From contig NZ_JQMG01000001.1 of the NCBI RefSeq assembly GCF_000744605.1, positions 124,001 to 188,000 of the forward strand: DNA of 64,000 nucleotides. Direction: 5' to 3'. Shown here piece after piece: positions 7,161 to 15,496 of the stretch. A program made the position numbers and the translations under genes. Position 1 is the first letter of the stretch; every line of letters starts with the position of its first letter. The DNA comes from Methylotenera sp. L2L1 (GTDB taxonomy: Bacteria > Pseudomonadota > Gammaproteobacteria > Burkholderiales > Methylophilaceae). The notes under the pieces are model-generated. The model worked only from the letters and a program-made list of their open reading frames with translations, had not been told where the DNA came from and searched no databases.

Positions 7161-7892
7161 TTACAATAAAGTTTGTGGATTGAATATTTTTTTCAACGCT
7201 TCTGGTTCTAGAATTTTAACGTAACGCTGTTTTACTTCAATAATGCCGTCTTCACTAAACTTAGAAAACGCACGGCTTACCGTTTCTAATTTAAGACCTA
7301 GATAACTGCCGATTTCTTCGCGCGTCATCCGTAGCACTAGTTCAGATTGAGATAAGCCACGGGCATGTAGGCGCTGCAAAAGATTCAGCAAAAATGCTGC
7401 CAAACGCTCTTCTGCGCGCATATTACCTAACAACATCATCACACTATTCTCGCGCACAATTTCACGGCTCATAATTTTATGTACGTGTCTTTGTAACACA
7501 GGCAACTCACGCGAAAGGTCTTCCACCGTTGCAAACGGCATCACACAGACTTCTGCATCTTCTAACGCCACGGCATTACAGTTATGGCGGTCACTCACAA
7601 TACCATCCATGCCAATAATTTCACCCGCCATTTGGAAACCAGTCACTTGTTCACGGCCATCTTCACTGGTGACACAGGTTTTAAAAAACCCGGTACGGAT
7701 TGCATACAGAGAAGTAAACGTATCTCCGCTATTAAATAACAACTCACCCTGTTTCACACGGCGACGCTTTTCCACTACTTCATCAAGCCTTTTCATTTCA
7801 TCGGTATTAAAACCGATGGGCATGCAAAGCTCGCGTAGATTACAGTTTGAACAAGCGACTTTGATGGTTTCTAGATTTAAAGCAGGTTGCAT
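7161..7892 (-). CDS. fnr: FNR-type oxygen-sensing transcriptional regulator
   Basis: A 243-residue Crp/Fnr family regulator. All four ligands of the oxygen-labile [4Fe-4S] cluster are present: C14, C17 and C23 (CSNCNLRELC) and C116 (EDAEVC), the same 93-residue spacing as C29-C122 of E. coli FNR. A cyclic-nucleotide-like beta barrel, a dimer helix and a C-terminal HTH follow. The recognition helix has E-x-x-S-R (LETVSR), the residues that read TTGAT half sites. An exact TTGAT-N4-ATCAA box lies 91 bases upstream of its start, so autoregulation is likely. It is divergent from hemN, a classic FNR target. Confidence 0.95.
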   Translation of the reverse strand: MQPALNLETIKVACSNCNLRELCMPIGFNTDEMKRLDEVVEKRRRVKQGELLFNSGDTFTSLYAIRTGFFKTCVTSEDGREQVTGFQMAGEIIGMDGIVSDRHNCNAVALEDAEVCVMPFATVEDLSRELPVLQRHVHKIMSREIVRENSVMMLLGNMRAEERLAAFLLNLLQRLHARGLSQSELVLRMTREEIGSYLGLKLETVSRAFSKFSEDGIIEVKQRYVKILEPEALKKIFNPQTLL

Positions 7893-7982
7893 AATGTGCC
7901 CATTAATACGATTTTATTAAGCATACCGCTTTCAGCAATTTGCCGCCAGTAAATTAAATAATCATTTCTTCATCATTATCTT

Positions 7983-7996
7983 TTGATGTGCATCAA
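7983..7996. promoter_or_regulatory. Perfect FNR box between fnr and hemN
   Basis: TTGATGTGCATCAA matches the FNR consensus TTGAT-N4-ATCAA exactly. It sits between the divergent fnr (start 7892) and hemN (start 8191). A weak -10-like TACAGT at 8024-8029 would put the box roughly 46 bases before the hemN transcription start, near a class II position. The site may also control fnr. Confidence 0.88.
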
Positions 7997-8190
7997 AGGT
8001 TTTTGATCGTAGTCGTGGCAAAGTACAGTCCTGTCATTTGCCCTGTCAATATTAAGCTGTCATCACAAACAGTGCCTGATAGTGAGGCAAACTACAGCAA
8101 AACACCTAACCTCAGTTAGGAAGCAAATGCCATTGCGCAGCGTGTATTTCATATTTACAGGATAAACCAAACGGTTTAGGAGTCACAATC

Positions 8191-9654
8191 ATGGTTGCCA
8201 ACAATACAATCAACTTTCCTAGCAAACAATCCACCAATAGCCAATCAAATGGCAGCAAGATTGAAATAAAAAACACCATACCGACATTAACGCCAGAAAC
8301 ATTAGAAAAGTTTGATGTGTCAGGACCTAGGTATACCTCCTACCCAACTGCTGACCGATTTGTTGAAGCCTTTACAGAAGACGTCTACAAACAAACTTTA
8401 GCGCAACGCCGTATTGGTGGTTTAACCCTGCCCTTATCAATTTATGTGCACATCCCATTTTGTGAGTCACTCTGCTTTTTTTGTGCCTGCAACAAGATCG
8501 TCACTAAACACCACGAGCGCAGCGCAGAATACTTAAGATATCTCAGCCGTGAAATTGATTTACATATTGAGCACTTAGGTGCTGGCCAAACCATCTCACA
8601 ATTGCACTTAGGCGGCGGCTCACCTACTTTCTTTAGCGATGACGAGCTCAGTGAACTGATGGCGATGATACGTCGCAGTTTTGTATTAGCGCCTAATGGA
8701 GAGTACTCCATAGAGGTTGATCCACGCACGGTTAACGAACAGCGTTTGGAGCACTTAGCCAAACTTGGATTTAACCGTCTCAGTTTTGGTGTTCAAGACT
8801 TTGACCCAGAAGTACAAAAAGCGGTACATCGCATTCAGCCGGCTGAGCAAGTATTCTCGCTAGTAGAAGCAGCGCGACGATTTAAGTTTGATTCAGTGAA
8901 TGTTGACTTGATTTATGGCTTACCCAAGCAATCACCAGAATCATTCTCAAAAACCTTATCGCAAATTGTAGAACTAAGACCTGAAAGAATCGCACTGTAT
9001 GCGTATGCGCATCTGCCTGAGCGCTTTAAACCTCAACGTAGAATTGACGCTTACGAGCTACCGGCAGCGTCAGCCAAGATTACGATGCTATCTAATGCGA
9101 TTTCCACATTCCTTAACGCAGGTTATGTATATGTAGGTATGGATCATTTTGCCTTACCTACAGACGCACTGGCGATTGCCAAACGTCAAGGCAGGTTACA
9201 TCGCAACTTCCAAGGCTATAGCACTCAACCAGATTGCGATTTAATCAGCCTAGGCGTTTCTGCAATTGGTCGTGTAGGCGCAACCTATAGCCAAAATGCC
9301 AAAACACTAGAGGAATATTACGACTTTCTTAATCAAGGCAGATTCCCGATTGTGCGTGGTTTAGCATTAACTCGTGACGACCTGGTTCGTCGTGCCGTAA
9401 TTATGGCCATAATGTGCCAAGGTGAATTGCAGTATGAATCGATTGAACTTGCCTACATGATTAACTTTAAAGAATACTTTGTAGCAGAACTAGCGTCACT
9501 TAAAGAGCTTGAGAAAACTGGCATGATTATCTTAGAAAAATCAGGCATACAAGTCACCGATTTTGGATGGTTCTTTGTACGTGCCGTAGCCATGATCTTT
9601 GACCGTTACTTACAAACTGATCGTAACCGAGCAAGATTCTCTAAAATAATCTAA
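8191..9654 (+). CDS. hemN: Oxygen-independent coproporphyrinogen III dehydrogenase HemN
   Basis: A 487-residue radical SAM enzyme that oxidatively decarboxylates coproporphyrinogen III to protoporphyrinogen IX without oxygen, in haem synthesis. The cluster motif is C91-ESL-C95-FF-C98 followed by A-C100, the CxxxCxxCxC form characteristic of HemN. Before it comes YVHIPFCE, and after it the GGGSPTF glycine motif for SAM; a HemN C-terminal domain ends the protein. Length exceeds the typical ~455 because of an N-terminal extension of about 30 polar residues. TTTAGGAG lies upstream of ATG 8191. The FNR box at 7983 makes anaerobic or microaerobic induction likely. Confidence 0.95.
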   Translation: MVANNTINFPSKQSTNSQSNGSKIEIKNTIPTLTPETLEKFDVSGPRYTSYPTADRFVEAFTEDVYKQTLAQRRIGGLTLPLSIYVHIPFCESLCFFCACNKIVTKHHERSAEYLRYLSREIDLHIEHLGAGQTISQLHLGGGSPTFFSDDELSELMAMIRRSFVLAPNGEYSIEVDPRTVNEQRLEHLAKLGFNRLSFGVQDFDPEVQKAVHRIQPAEQVFSLVEAARRFKFDSVNVDLIYGLPKQSPESFSKTLSQIVELRPERIALYAYAHLPERFKPQRRIDAYELPAASAKITMLSNAISTFLNAGYVYVGMDHFALPTDALAIAKRQGRLHRNFQGYSTQPDCDLISLGVSAIGRVGATYSQNAKTLEEYYDFLNQGRFPIVRGLALTRDDLVRRAVIMAIMCQGELQYESIELAYMINFKEYFVAELASLKELEKTGMIILEKSGIQVTDFGWFFVRAVAMIFDRYLQTDRNRARFSKII

Positions 9655-9850
9655 CTCGCTGCATCAGTCTTATGTGGGTGTACAGAGAAAAACTCTGTCA
9701 CCCCATCACCCCACACACGGCCAAAACTACTCACCCACCTGCTTCCATACAGCAAACACTTAGCTGGTTAATCCGCACTATTCTTCAATCGCCTAAAAGG
9801 CAGGCTGCATCCGTCGCGACAAAAAACCACCTTCTCGCCGGAAAGGACAT

Positions 9851-9883
9851 AAAAAAAGCCCCTGCTTCTAGGATAACAGGGGC
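9851..9883 (-). terminator. Intrinsic terminator of ompW
   Basis: On the minus strand, GCCCCTG (revcomp of 9877-9883) pairs with CAGGGGC (revcomp of 9858-9864) around a 12-base loop and is followed by seven T residues (A-run at 9851-9857 on the plus strand). It lies 58 bases after the ompW stop codon. Confidence 0.85.
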
Positions 9884-9940
9884 AAATGTGGAGCCTTAAA
9901 ACCGTTAATTATTCTTGATTACATAGCATTCATTAAATAA

Positions 9941-10645
9941 TTAGAATTTTTTACCAATACCGATACCTACAACCCATGGGTTAATATCTAGTGAGTCAAT
10001 TTTTTCCCAAGCACCAGTATTATTAGCGCCAAGTCTAGCTTTAACATCAGTATCTATCGTGACATATTTAACATCAGCGTTAATCAACCAACCATCTTTC
10101 AAGTTAACGTCAACACCAGCTTGTAGTGCATAACCCCAGCTATCTGAATCAATTTTGATTGAATTACCAGCACGAGCGCCGCTAGAGAATTTTAATTTCT
10201 TATCAAGCATGTTCGTGTAGTTAATACCGGCGCCAACGTATGGGTCAATCATTTGGTCTGGGTTAAAGTGCCATTGTAAAGTTAATGTAGGTGGCAAAAG
10301 ATTCACACTACCTAAATCTTGATTACCTACCGCACCTAGTGAATCATCCTCAATGCTAACGTTATGGCGTGTACCTAAAGCCAAAATCAACTCTGCTGCA
10401 ATGTTTTTTGTGATGTAGTAAGAAATGTCCAACTCAGGAATTACCTTGTCGCTAACAGTCAACTCTGCGTCGGAAGACAAAACCGTACCCAGACTGCCTT
10501 GGTTTGTTTTCGTGCCTAATCGGCTATCTTCATTCGGACTAACATTTACAGCACGTGCACGTACCACCCAATCACCCGCTTCAGCTTGCGCTAACATTGG
10601 GGCAAAAGCTGCAGCGATTGCCAACACTAATACTGACTTATTCAT
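9941..10645 (-). CDS. ompW: OmpW family outer membrane protein
   Basis: A 234-residue outer membrane beta-barrel. A clear signal peptide (MNKSVLVLAIAAAFAPMLAQA) is followed by GDWVVRARAVNVSPN, the OmpW N-terminal signature, then alternating beta segments and a C-terminal VVGIGIGKKF ending in Phe, the barrel-assembly signal. The start is ATG 10645, preceded by GGAGAG; a longer frame back to 10732 would read through the promoter and the FNR box and is rejected. OmpW forms a small hydrophobic pore. In E. coli it is FNR-activated, and here the promoter shows an ideal FNR arrangement. Confidence 0.93.
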   Translation of the reverse strand: MNKSVLVLAIAAAFAPMLAQAEAGDWVVRARAVNVSPNEDSRLGTKTNQGSLGTVLSSDAELTVSDKVIPELDISYYITKNIAAELILALGTRHNVSIEDDSLGAVGNQDLGSVNLLPPTLTLQWHFNPDQMIDPYVGAGINYTNMLDKKLKFSSGARAGNSIKIDSDSWGYALQAGVDVNLKDGWLINADVKYVTIDTDVKARLGANNTGAWEKIDSLDINPWVVGIGIGKKF

Positions 10646-10683
10646 TTCCACTCTCCACTTAAAATTAACTAATTTAAATTCGA

Positions 10684-10732
10684 TGGGTGAATTATATTGA
10701 GCTAATTTCAGATGCATTTTGATTTGCATCAA
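10684..10732 (-). promoter_or_regulatory. Class II FNR-dependent promoter of ompW
   Basis: A perfect FNR box TTGATTTGCATCAA occupies 10719-10732. On the minus strand a consensus -10, TATAAT (plus-strand 10691-10696), follows; a start site near 10684 puts the box centre at -41.5, the optimal class II position where FNR replaces the -35 contact. The start codon is about 40 bases downstream. Confidence 0.85.
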
Positions 10733-10777
10733 GTGAAGTAGTGCTAATCAGAGATTATTGCTTTTTTGCAACAGCCC

Positions 10778-12169
10778 TTAGTGTTTTAATGTAAATAACG
10801 CAATAGACTCGACATGCGCAGTATGCGGGAACATATTAATCACACCCGCAGCTTTTAACTGATACCCTTTTTCATTCACCAGCACGCCAGCATCGCGCGC
10901 CAATGTAGCAGGGTTACAAGAGACATACACAATAGACTCTGGCTGATTACTAGCATCTAGCGATTTAACCAGCTCAAACGCCCCATCACGCGGCGGGTCG
11001 ACTAACCACTTATTAAAACGCCCTAACCCTGTTAAAGCTTCAGGTGTCATTTTAAATAGATCAGCCACCCCAAATTTAACGTGATTAATCTCATTTAATT
11101 GTGCACTTTCGTTGGCACGCTCAACCAGATTTGCAAGCCCCTCTAAACCTAGCACTTGCGCGCCACTACGTGCGATAGGTAATGTGAAGTTACCAATACC
11201 ACAGAAGAAATCTGCAATCTTCTCGCCCGCTTTAGGCGAAAGCAACTGCATCGCGCGGCGTATCATCACCTGGTTAATTTGCGGGTTAACTTGCGTAAAC
11301 TCATTAGGTTTAAATGGGTACTTCAAATCGAACTCTGGCAGACTATAGCTTAGTGCAGAGCCATTTAAAGGATAAAAAGGCTTAATGGTATCTGGGCCTT
11401 TAGTTTGCGTCCAAACTTGAACGTCATGATCATCCGCAAACGATTTGAGCAGGGTTTCATCTTGCTCTGTTAATGGTGCCATAATACGCAGAATCAAAAC
11501 AATGACAGACTTACCTGTTTGTGCACGTGCGTCTGGCGGAGTAGCATCTGGTTCACCCACTGCCAATTCGATTTGCGGTAATTTATCTCGAATACTTAGT
11601 TGCACAATCAAATCTTGCAGTGGTGCGATCAATGCAGAAACTTCAGGCACCAGCACTTCACAGCTATTCATATCCGCCACAAAGCGTGTTGATTTCTCAT
11701 TAAAACCAACCAATACACGCTGTTTCTTCTCTACATACTTAACACTTAGGCGCGCTTTGTGACGATAACCCCAAGTAGGTCCATAAAGCGGGGGTAACAT
11801 ATTTTCAGCTGTTACTTTGCCGATATGCCACAAATCACTCTCAAGTAAACGCTGCTTTGTCGCCACCTGTGCTGCAAAATCTAAATGCTGTAACTTACAC
11901 CCGCCACACAGACCAAAATGCGGACATTTTGGCGTGACGCGTTGATTGGATTGTTTTAATACCTCAACCACATTAGCGACTTCATAGCTCGGTTTAATTC
12001 GTTGTGACTGAAAAGTAACCTTTTCACCTGGCAATGCGCCATCAACAAAAATCGTTTTACCTTCTACATGGGTAACACCACGGCCTTCTTGGTCTAATGA
12101 TTCAATCACCGCCGTTAAGATTGGTGCAGGTATATTTTCAGCTTGTGCTTTATTTCGTCTTTTTCTCAT
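10778..12169 (-). CDS. rlmD: 23S rRNA (uracil-5-)-methyltransferase RlmD
   Basis: A 463-residue enzyme making m5U at position 1939 of 23S rRNA (E. coli numbering). In order: an N-terminal TRAM domain (about 12-70), iron-sulfur cysteines C82, C88, C91 ([10 protein letters not shown]) with a fourth candidate in NSCEVL near 168, a SAM-binding Rossmann domain ([12 protein letters not shown]), and the catalytic [11 protein letters not shown] region with nucleophilic Cys. Length fits RlmD/RumA (about 430-460). The start is ATG 12169. It is transcribed alone, convergent to nothing close and divergent from the next gene. Confidence 0.94.
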   Translation of the reverse strand: MRKRRNKAQAENIPAPILTAVIESLDQEGRGVTHVEGKTIFVDGALPGEKVTFQSQRIKPSYEVANVVEVLKQSNQRVTPKCPHFGLCGGCKLQHLDFAAQVATKQRLLESDLWHIGKVTAENMLPPLYGPTWGYRHKARLSVKYVEKKQRVLVGFNEKSTRFVADMNSCEVLVPEVSALIAPLQDLIVQLSIRDKLPQIELAVGEPDATPPDARAQTGKSVIVLILRIMAPLTEQDETLLKSFADDHDVQVWTQTKGPDTIKPFYPLNGSALSYSLPEFDLKYPFKPNEFTQVNPQINQVMIRRAMQLLSPKAGEKIADFFCGIGNFTLPIARSGAQVLGLEGLANLVERANESAQLNEINHVKFGVADLFKMTPEALTGLGRFNKWLVDPPRDGAFELVKSLDASNQPESIVYVSCNPATLARDAGVLVNEKGYQLKAAGVINMFPHTAHVESIALFTLKH

Positions 12170-12269
12170 AGGCTAAATTTTACCGCAGAGCTTGTATTAG
12201 AGGAAATTATCTTATTTTGATAAACTGGATATCAACGCTTCAATTTCAACCAAACCTAAATAATAAGAA

Positions 12270-12728
12270 ATGATTTTTCTCATGAATCTAAAAAACTTTT
12301 TTGTCACAATTGCATTCATTGGAACAGCTCTATTTCAAGTTGCCAATGCGGCTGAACAACAAATTCACACCACAAAAAGTGGCATTCAGTATCTCACTGG
12401 CGGCATTGGCCATGAAGAAGTGATTGAAATGCGCCCTCATGCAAAGAAATTCACACTGAACTTAATTTTCTCAGAAGGTGAAGATGGTCACTTAGCCACG
12501 GCGATTAACATCAATATATACAATACTCAAAATGAACTCGTTTTTAGGTTAAAAAATGCCAAACCTATGCTATACGTTAATTTACCAGCAGGTTCCTATA
12601 CGATATTGGCTACGAACAATGGAGAAAAATTGCGCCATCGGTTAACCGTTGATGCAAGTAGCAATCAAAAAATCATTCTTAACTGGAAAGAAGCAAGTTC
12701 AACCCAGCCAACTGAGCAAGCACTTTAA
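12270..12728 (+). CDS. Secreted protein of unknown function
   Basis: Not recognised. The 152-residue product begins with a signal peptide (hydrophobic stretch to VANAAEQ), so it is probably periplasmic. The remainder looks beta-rich; a conserved-looking core reads INIYNTQNELVFRLKNAKPMLYVNLPAGSYTILAT, which resembles the carboxypeptidase-regulatory-like (transthyretin-type) beta sandwich found in envelope proteins. The start could be ATG 12270 or the in-frame ATG 12282; neither has a strong ribosome site. It is followed 82 bases later by an M48-PDZ metalloprotease lipoprotein on the same strand. Confidence 0.7.
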   Translation: MIFLMNLKNFFVTIAFIGTALFQVANAAEQQIHTTKSGIQYLTGGIGHEEVIEMRPHAKKFTLNLIFSEGEDGHLATAININIYNTQNELVFRLKNAKPMLYVNLPAGSYTILATNNGEKLRHRLTVDASSNQKIILNWKEASSTQPTEQAL

Positions 12729-12810
12729 TCAATTGCATTAAAACAATTAAGCCCCGTATACAACACAAATAAAACCACGTCATCAAAATATAAAAAATAA
12801 GGAAATCAAG

Positions 12811-13887
12811 GTGTTATTTACAAAACCCTCACTCATTATTGCAATCTTAATCCTTACTGGATGTGCCGCACCACAAACTCGGGCACCGATTGCTAATAAC
12901 GAGATCACTAACGCTGAAGCAAAGAAACAACAAGAGCTTGTAGTAGAAGATTACATGAGTAACTATAAAAAATTACAGAATGTTTCTTCACGTATTATTA
13001 TTTATGGCACTGACTTATGCGGGGACAAAACCGCCGGCTACTATGGCTTTAACTACTGGAATCAGGATGGCTTTAAACCTGCTTGGAAAGAAGTCACTAA
13101 GTCTAAGTTTAACTTAGACGAAAGATTTAAGATTCTGCATGTCGTTGAAAAGTCGCCTGCTGATAAAGCAGCACTAAAAGACGGTGATATTCTGGTATCC
13201 ATCAATCACTGGCTAGTACCAATTGGCAAAGACGCAGATAAACAATTAGCACAAAAGCTAGCAGAACAGGCAAAAAGCCTATCCCCAGTCGAGATGTCAG
13301 TATTAAGAGATGGTGCAGAACATAAAGTATCTATCACGCCAGTCAAGTCCTGTGACTTTCAAGTACATCTAGCGCCTGACGACACCAAGAACGCTTATGC
13401 AGATGGTAAAAACATTGTAGTTTATAAGGGGCTAATGGACTTCTTTAAAACAGATGAAGAGATGGCATTAGTCGTCAGCCATGAGCTTGCACACAACGCG
13501 ATGCAACACATCGATGCAAAAAAGAAAAACGCCACCGCAGGTGGAATATTTGGTTTATTACTGGATATAGCCGCAGCCACGGCCGGTGTTAACACAAATG
13601 GAGACTTTAGCAGAATGGGTGCCGGCATTGCGGGGAATGCCTATTCTGTTGAGTTTGAGCAAGAAGCTGACTACGTAGGCTTATACATCATGCAGAAAGC
13701 TGGCTTTAATATCGATAACGCTGCTGGCTTCTGGAGAAGAATGGCAATTAATAACTCTCAAGCAATCACCACAAAATCTTCTCACCCAACAACGCCAGAG
13801 CGGTTTGTCGCGATTGAAGAAACCGTGAAAGAAATTAAAGGGAAGCTTGAAAAAGGCGCCGCACTCAACCCCGAGCTAAAAAAGTAA
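12811..13887 (+). CDS. M48 metalloprotease lipoprotein with internal PDZ domain
   Basis: A 358-residue lipoprotein: a short signal ends in the lipobox LTGC, so it should be anchored in an envelope membrane. A PDZ-like domain (about 105-190, 'VVEKSPADKAALKDGDILVSIN') precedes the M48 zinc protease domain with H224-E-L-A-H228 and the downstream Glu region EFEQEADYVG. M48 peptidases of this type degrade misfolded or mis-assembled outer membrane proteins; the PDZ in front of the catalytic domain is less usual than the BepA/LoiP layout. The start is GTG 12811 with AAGGAA upstream. A second M48 lipoprotein is at 23015. Confidence 0.88.
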   Translation: MLFTKPSLIIAILILTGCAAPQTRAPIANNEITNAEAKKQQELVVEDYMSNYKKLQNVSSRIIIYGTDLCGDKTAGYYGFNYWNQDGFKPAWKEVTKSKFNLDERFKILHVVEKSPADKAALKDGDILVSINHWLVPIGKDADKQLAQKLAEQAKSLSPVEMSVLRDGAEHKVSITPVKSCDFQVHLAPDDTKNAYADGKNIVVYKGLMDFFKTDEEMALVVSHELAHNAMQHIDAKKKNATAGGIFGLLLDIAAATAGVNTNGDFSRMGAGIAGNAYSVEFEQEADYVGLYIMQKAGFNIDNAAGFWRRMAINNSQAITTKSSHPTTPERFVAIEETVKEIKGKLEKGAALNPELKK

Positions 13888-13942
13888 ACCTTGGGTTAAG
13901 AAATAACCAAGTGCCTACTTAGCGCTTTACCATCATCCTGCA

Positions 13943-14716
13943 CTATTTCCACGCCGCTAGGAACTCTGTCCAATGCGGCGCGGTATAGCCTGATAAGGTA
14001 TCACGCACTAAATCGATTTCCGCTTCATACGCTTCGGGCGTTAAATGACCGCGCATCAACTGAAATCTCAAATAAACCAAATGCGTGTTGGCCACATCAG
14101 TTTCACAATAATGTCTAATTTCCGCAATCTGCCCCGCTTTGTAGGCATCCCACACTTTACTGCCATCCATGCCTAACTTACCAGGGAAGCCGCACAGCTT
14201 GGCTAAATCATCCAGTGGCGCATTGGCACGTGCATTAAACATGGCCATCACATCCATCAAATCTAAATGACGTGTGTGATAACGGCTAATATAGTTGTTC
14301 CACTTAAACTCTTTGTCGTCTTCGCCTAAATCCCAGTAACGGCTGGCGTTAATACCATGAATTAGCCCGCGATAATGCAGCACCGGCAAATCAAACCCGC
14401 CGCCGTTCCAAGAAATAATCTGTGGCGTGTATTTTTCTATCCCATCGAAAAAACGCTGGATAATTTCAGCCTCAGATGAGTCCGGATCGCCTAGCGTCCA
14501 TACTTTAAATTGCTTACCCTCACGCAACGCGCATGAAATAGCGCAAATGCGGTGCTGATGCAGCGGCAGGAACTCGGTACCATTTTGTTGCCGACGTTGG
14601 TGTAGCGCAATATTAGCAACATCCTCATCAGAAACGTTTGCGGGCAAATCTAGTAAAGTGCGTAAACCATATGTATCTGGAATGGTTTCGATATCAAAAA
14701 CTAAAGTAGGAGTCAT
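13943..14716 (-). CDS. 3'-5' exonuclease, PolB-like (DEDDy)
   Basis: A 257-residue predicted exonuclease of the DNA_pol_B_exo2 group. The DEDD motifs are visible: FDIET near the start (Asp and Glu), SWNGGGFDLPVL in the middle (Asp), and YCETDVANTHLVYLRF near the end (Tyr/Asp). These bind two metal ions that cut nucleotides from 3' ends. It stands alone rather than fused to a polymerase. Its cellular substrate is unknown. It lies just downstream of ydbL on the same strand (66 bases) and converges with the M48 gene. Confidence 0.88.
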   Translation of the reverse strand: MTPTLVFDIETIPDTYGLRTLLDLPANVSDEDVANIALHQRRQQNGTEFLPLHQHRICAISCALREGKQFKVWTLGDPDSSEAEIIQRFFDGIEKYTPQIISWNGGGFDLPVLHYRGLIHGINASRYWDLGEDDKEFKWNNYISRYHTRHLDLMDVMAMFNARANAPLDDLAKLCGFPGKLGMDGSKVWDAYKAGQIAEIRHYCETDVANTHLVYLRFQLMRGHLTPEAYEAEIDLVRDTLSGYTAPHWTEFLAAWK

Positions 14717-14782
14717 GTCAGGGCTTTATTAAAATCGTAAGAAAACTCGGGGTAAAGCAAACGCGGAGTAAATGAATCTCAA

Positions 14783-15199
14783 CTATTTTTTGGTCCAACC
14801 ACTGGCATCCTGCACCCACCATCCGCCTTGCGCTTTATCAATCCAACGGGTTGCAAACGTGCTTTGAATTTCAGCTTGCCACTCTGGATGACCATTGGCG
14901 GTGGCGATTTCTTTGTAAAGTTTGGCACGGTCAGCATTTTCAGCAGCCACTACGCCATTGAGTGATGCGCGGTCTTTTAACGGCACTGCGTTAGCGTCAC
15001 GTACAGCAACCATGCCGTCTTTAGTTAAGCCAACAGCTCCACTTGCATAATGTGGCGCAAGCTGTGCATGGCGAGATTGCATGCTACCCTTAATCGCTGA
15101 AATCGCTGGCGTGTTAACTTCTAGGTCTGCCGCTGCAACCACCATCTGACTTGCAAACATTGCGCCTATTAACAACAAACTGAATAACATTTTTTTCAT
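14783..15199 (-). CDS. ydbL: YdbL family (DUF1318) periplasmic protein
   Basis: A 138-residue protein with a signal peptide (MKKMLFSLLLIGAMFASQ...) and the DUF1318 body: short, charged, with KDGMVAVRDANAVPLKDRASLNGVVAAENADR and a WWVQDASGW ending. I choose ATG 15199 because AAGGA (15206-15210) lies six bases upstream; two further in-frame ATGs and an extension to 15241 are less well placed. In E. coli YdbL is a periplasmic factor that controls the YdbH-YnbE lipid-transport bridge, and the gene is third in the same order here. Confidence 0.88.
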   Translation of the reverse strand: MKKMLFSLLLIGAMFASQMVVAAADLEVNTPAISAIKGSMQSRHAQLAPHYASGAVGLTKDGMVAVRDANAVPLKDRASLNGVVAAENADRAKLYKEIATANGHPEWQAEIQSTFATRWIDKAQGGWWVQDASGWTKK

Positions 15200-15292
15200 C
15201 ATCATTCCTTTAACTGGATTATTTATTTGGCTCAAACTCATATGTAAAGTGAGTTATTTAAGCTGATCAGTAATTTACTGAGGCTCCAAAGC

Positions 15293-15469
15293 TTACTTAG
15301 GCTCTACCGTATTAGTGCTTGGTTTCTCTGCACCATTTTTAAGTTGCCATACATCATCAATAATTTTGTCCGCAGCTTTTTCTGCCGCAGCAGCAGGGAA
15401 ATAAATATTAATAGTGACACAAGCTGGTAAGGCACATGCCAGCACCAAAGCGATCGACCAATTTTTCAT
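15293..15469 (-). CDS. Small YnbE-like lipoprotein
   Basis: A 58-residue lipoprotein: signal MKNWSIALVLACA, lipobox LPAC with Cys17, then VTINIYFPAAAAEKAADKIIDDVWQ. The stretch of alternating residues after the Cys and the position between ydbH and ydbL match YnbE, the outer-membrane lipoprotein that pairs with YdbH to complete a bridge across the periplasm. The residues are not those of E. coli YnbE, so the name is by position and form. The start is ATG 15469 with AAAGGA upstream; an upstream TTG is less likely. Confidence 0.78.
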   Translation of the reverse strand: MKNWSIALVLACALPACVTINIYFPAAAAEKAADKIIDDVWQLKNGAEKPSTNTVEPK

Positions 15470-15496
15470 TACCAAATCCTTTATGATTTAAAGAGA

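Noticed and set aside
9672-9899. 75-residue ORF after hemN
   Set aside because: It has no ribosome site, no family resemblance and runs through the ompW terminator hairpin.
10646-10732. N-terminal extension of OmpW to 10732
   Set aside because: It would lie before the signal peptide and covers the FNR box and -10.
13890-13911. Hairpin CTTGGGTTA/TAACCAAG between convergent genes
   Set aside because: It has a bulge and no T-tract; too weak to call a terminator.
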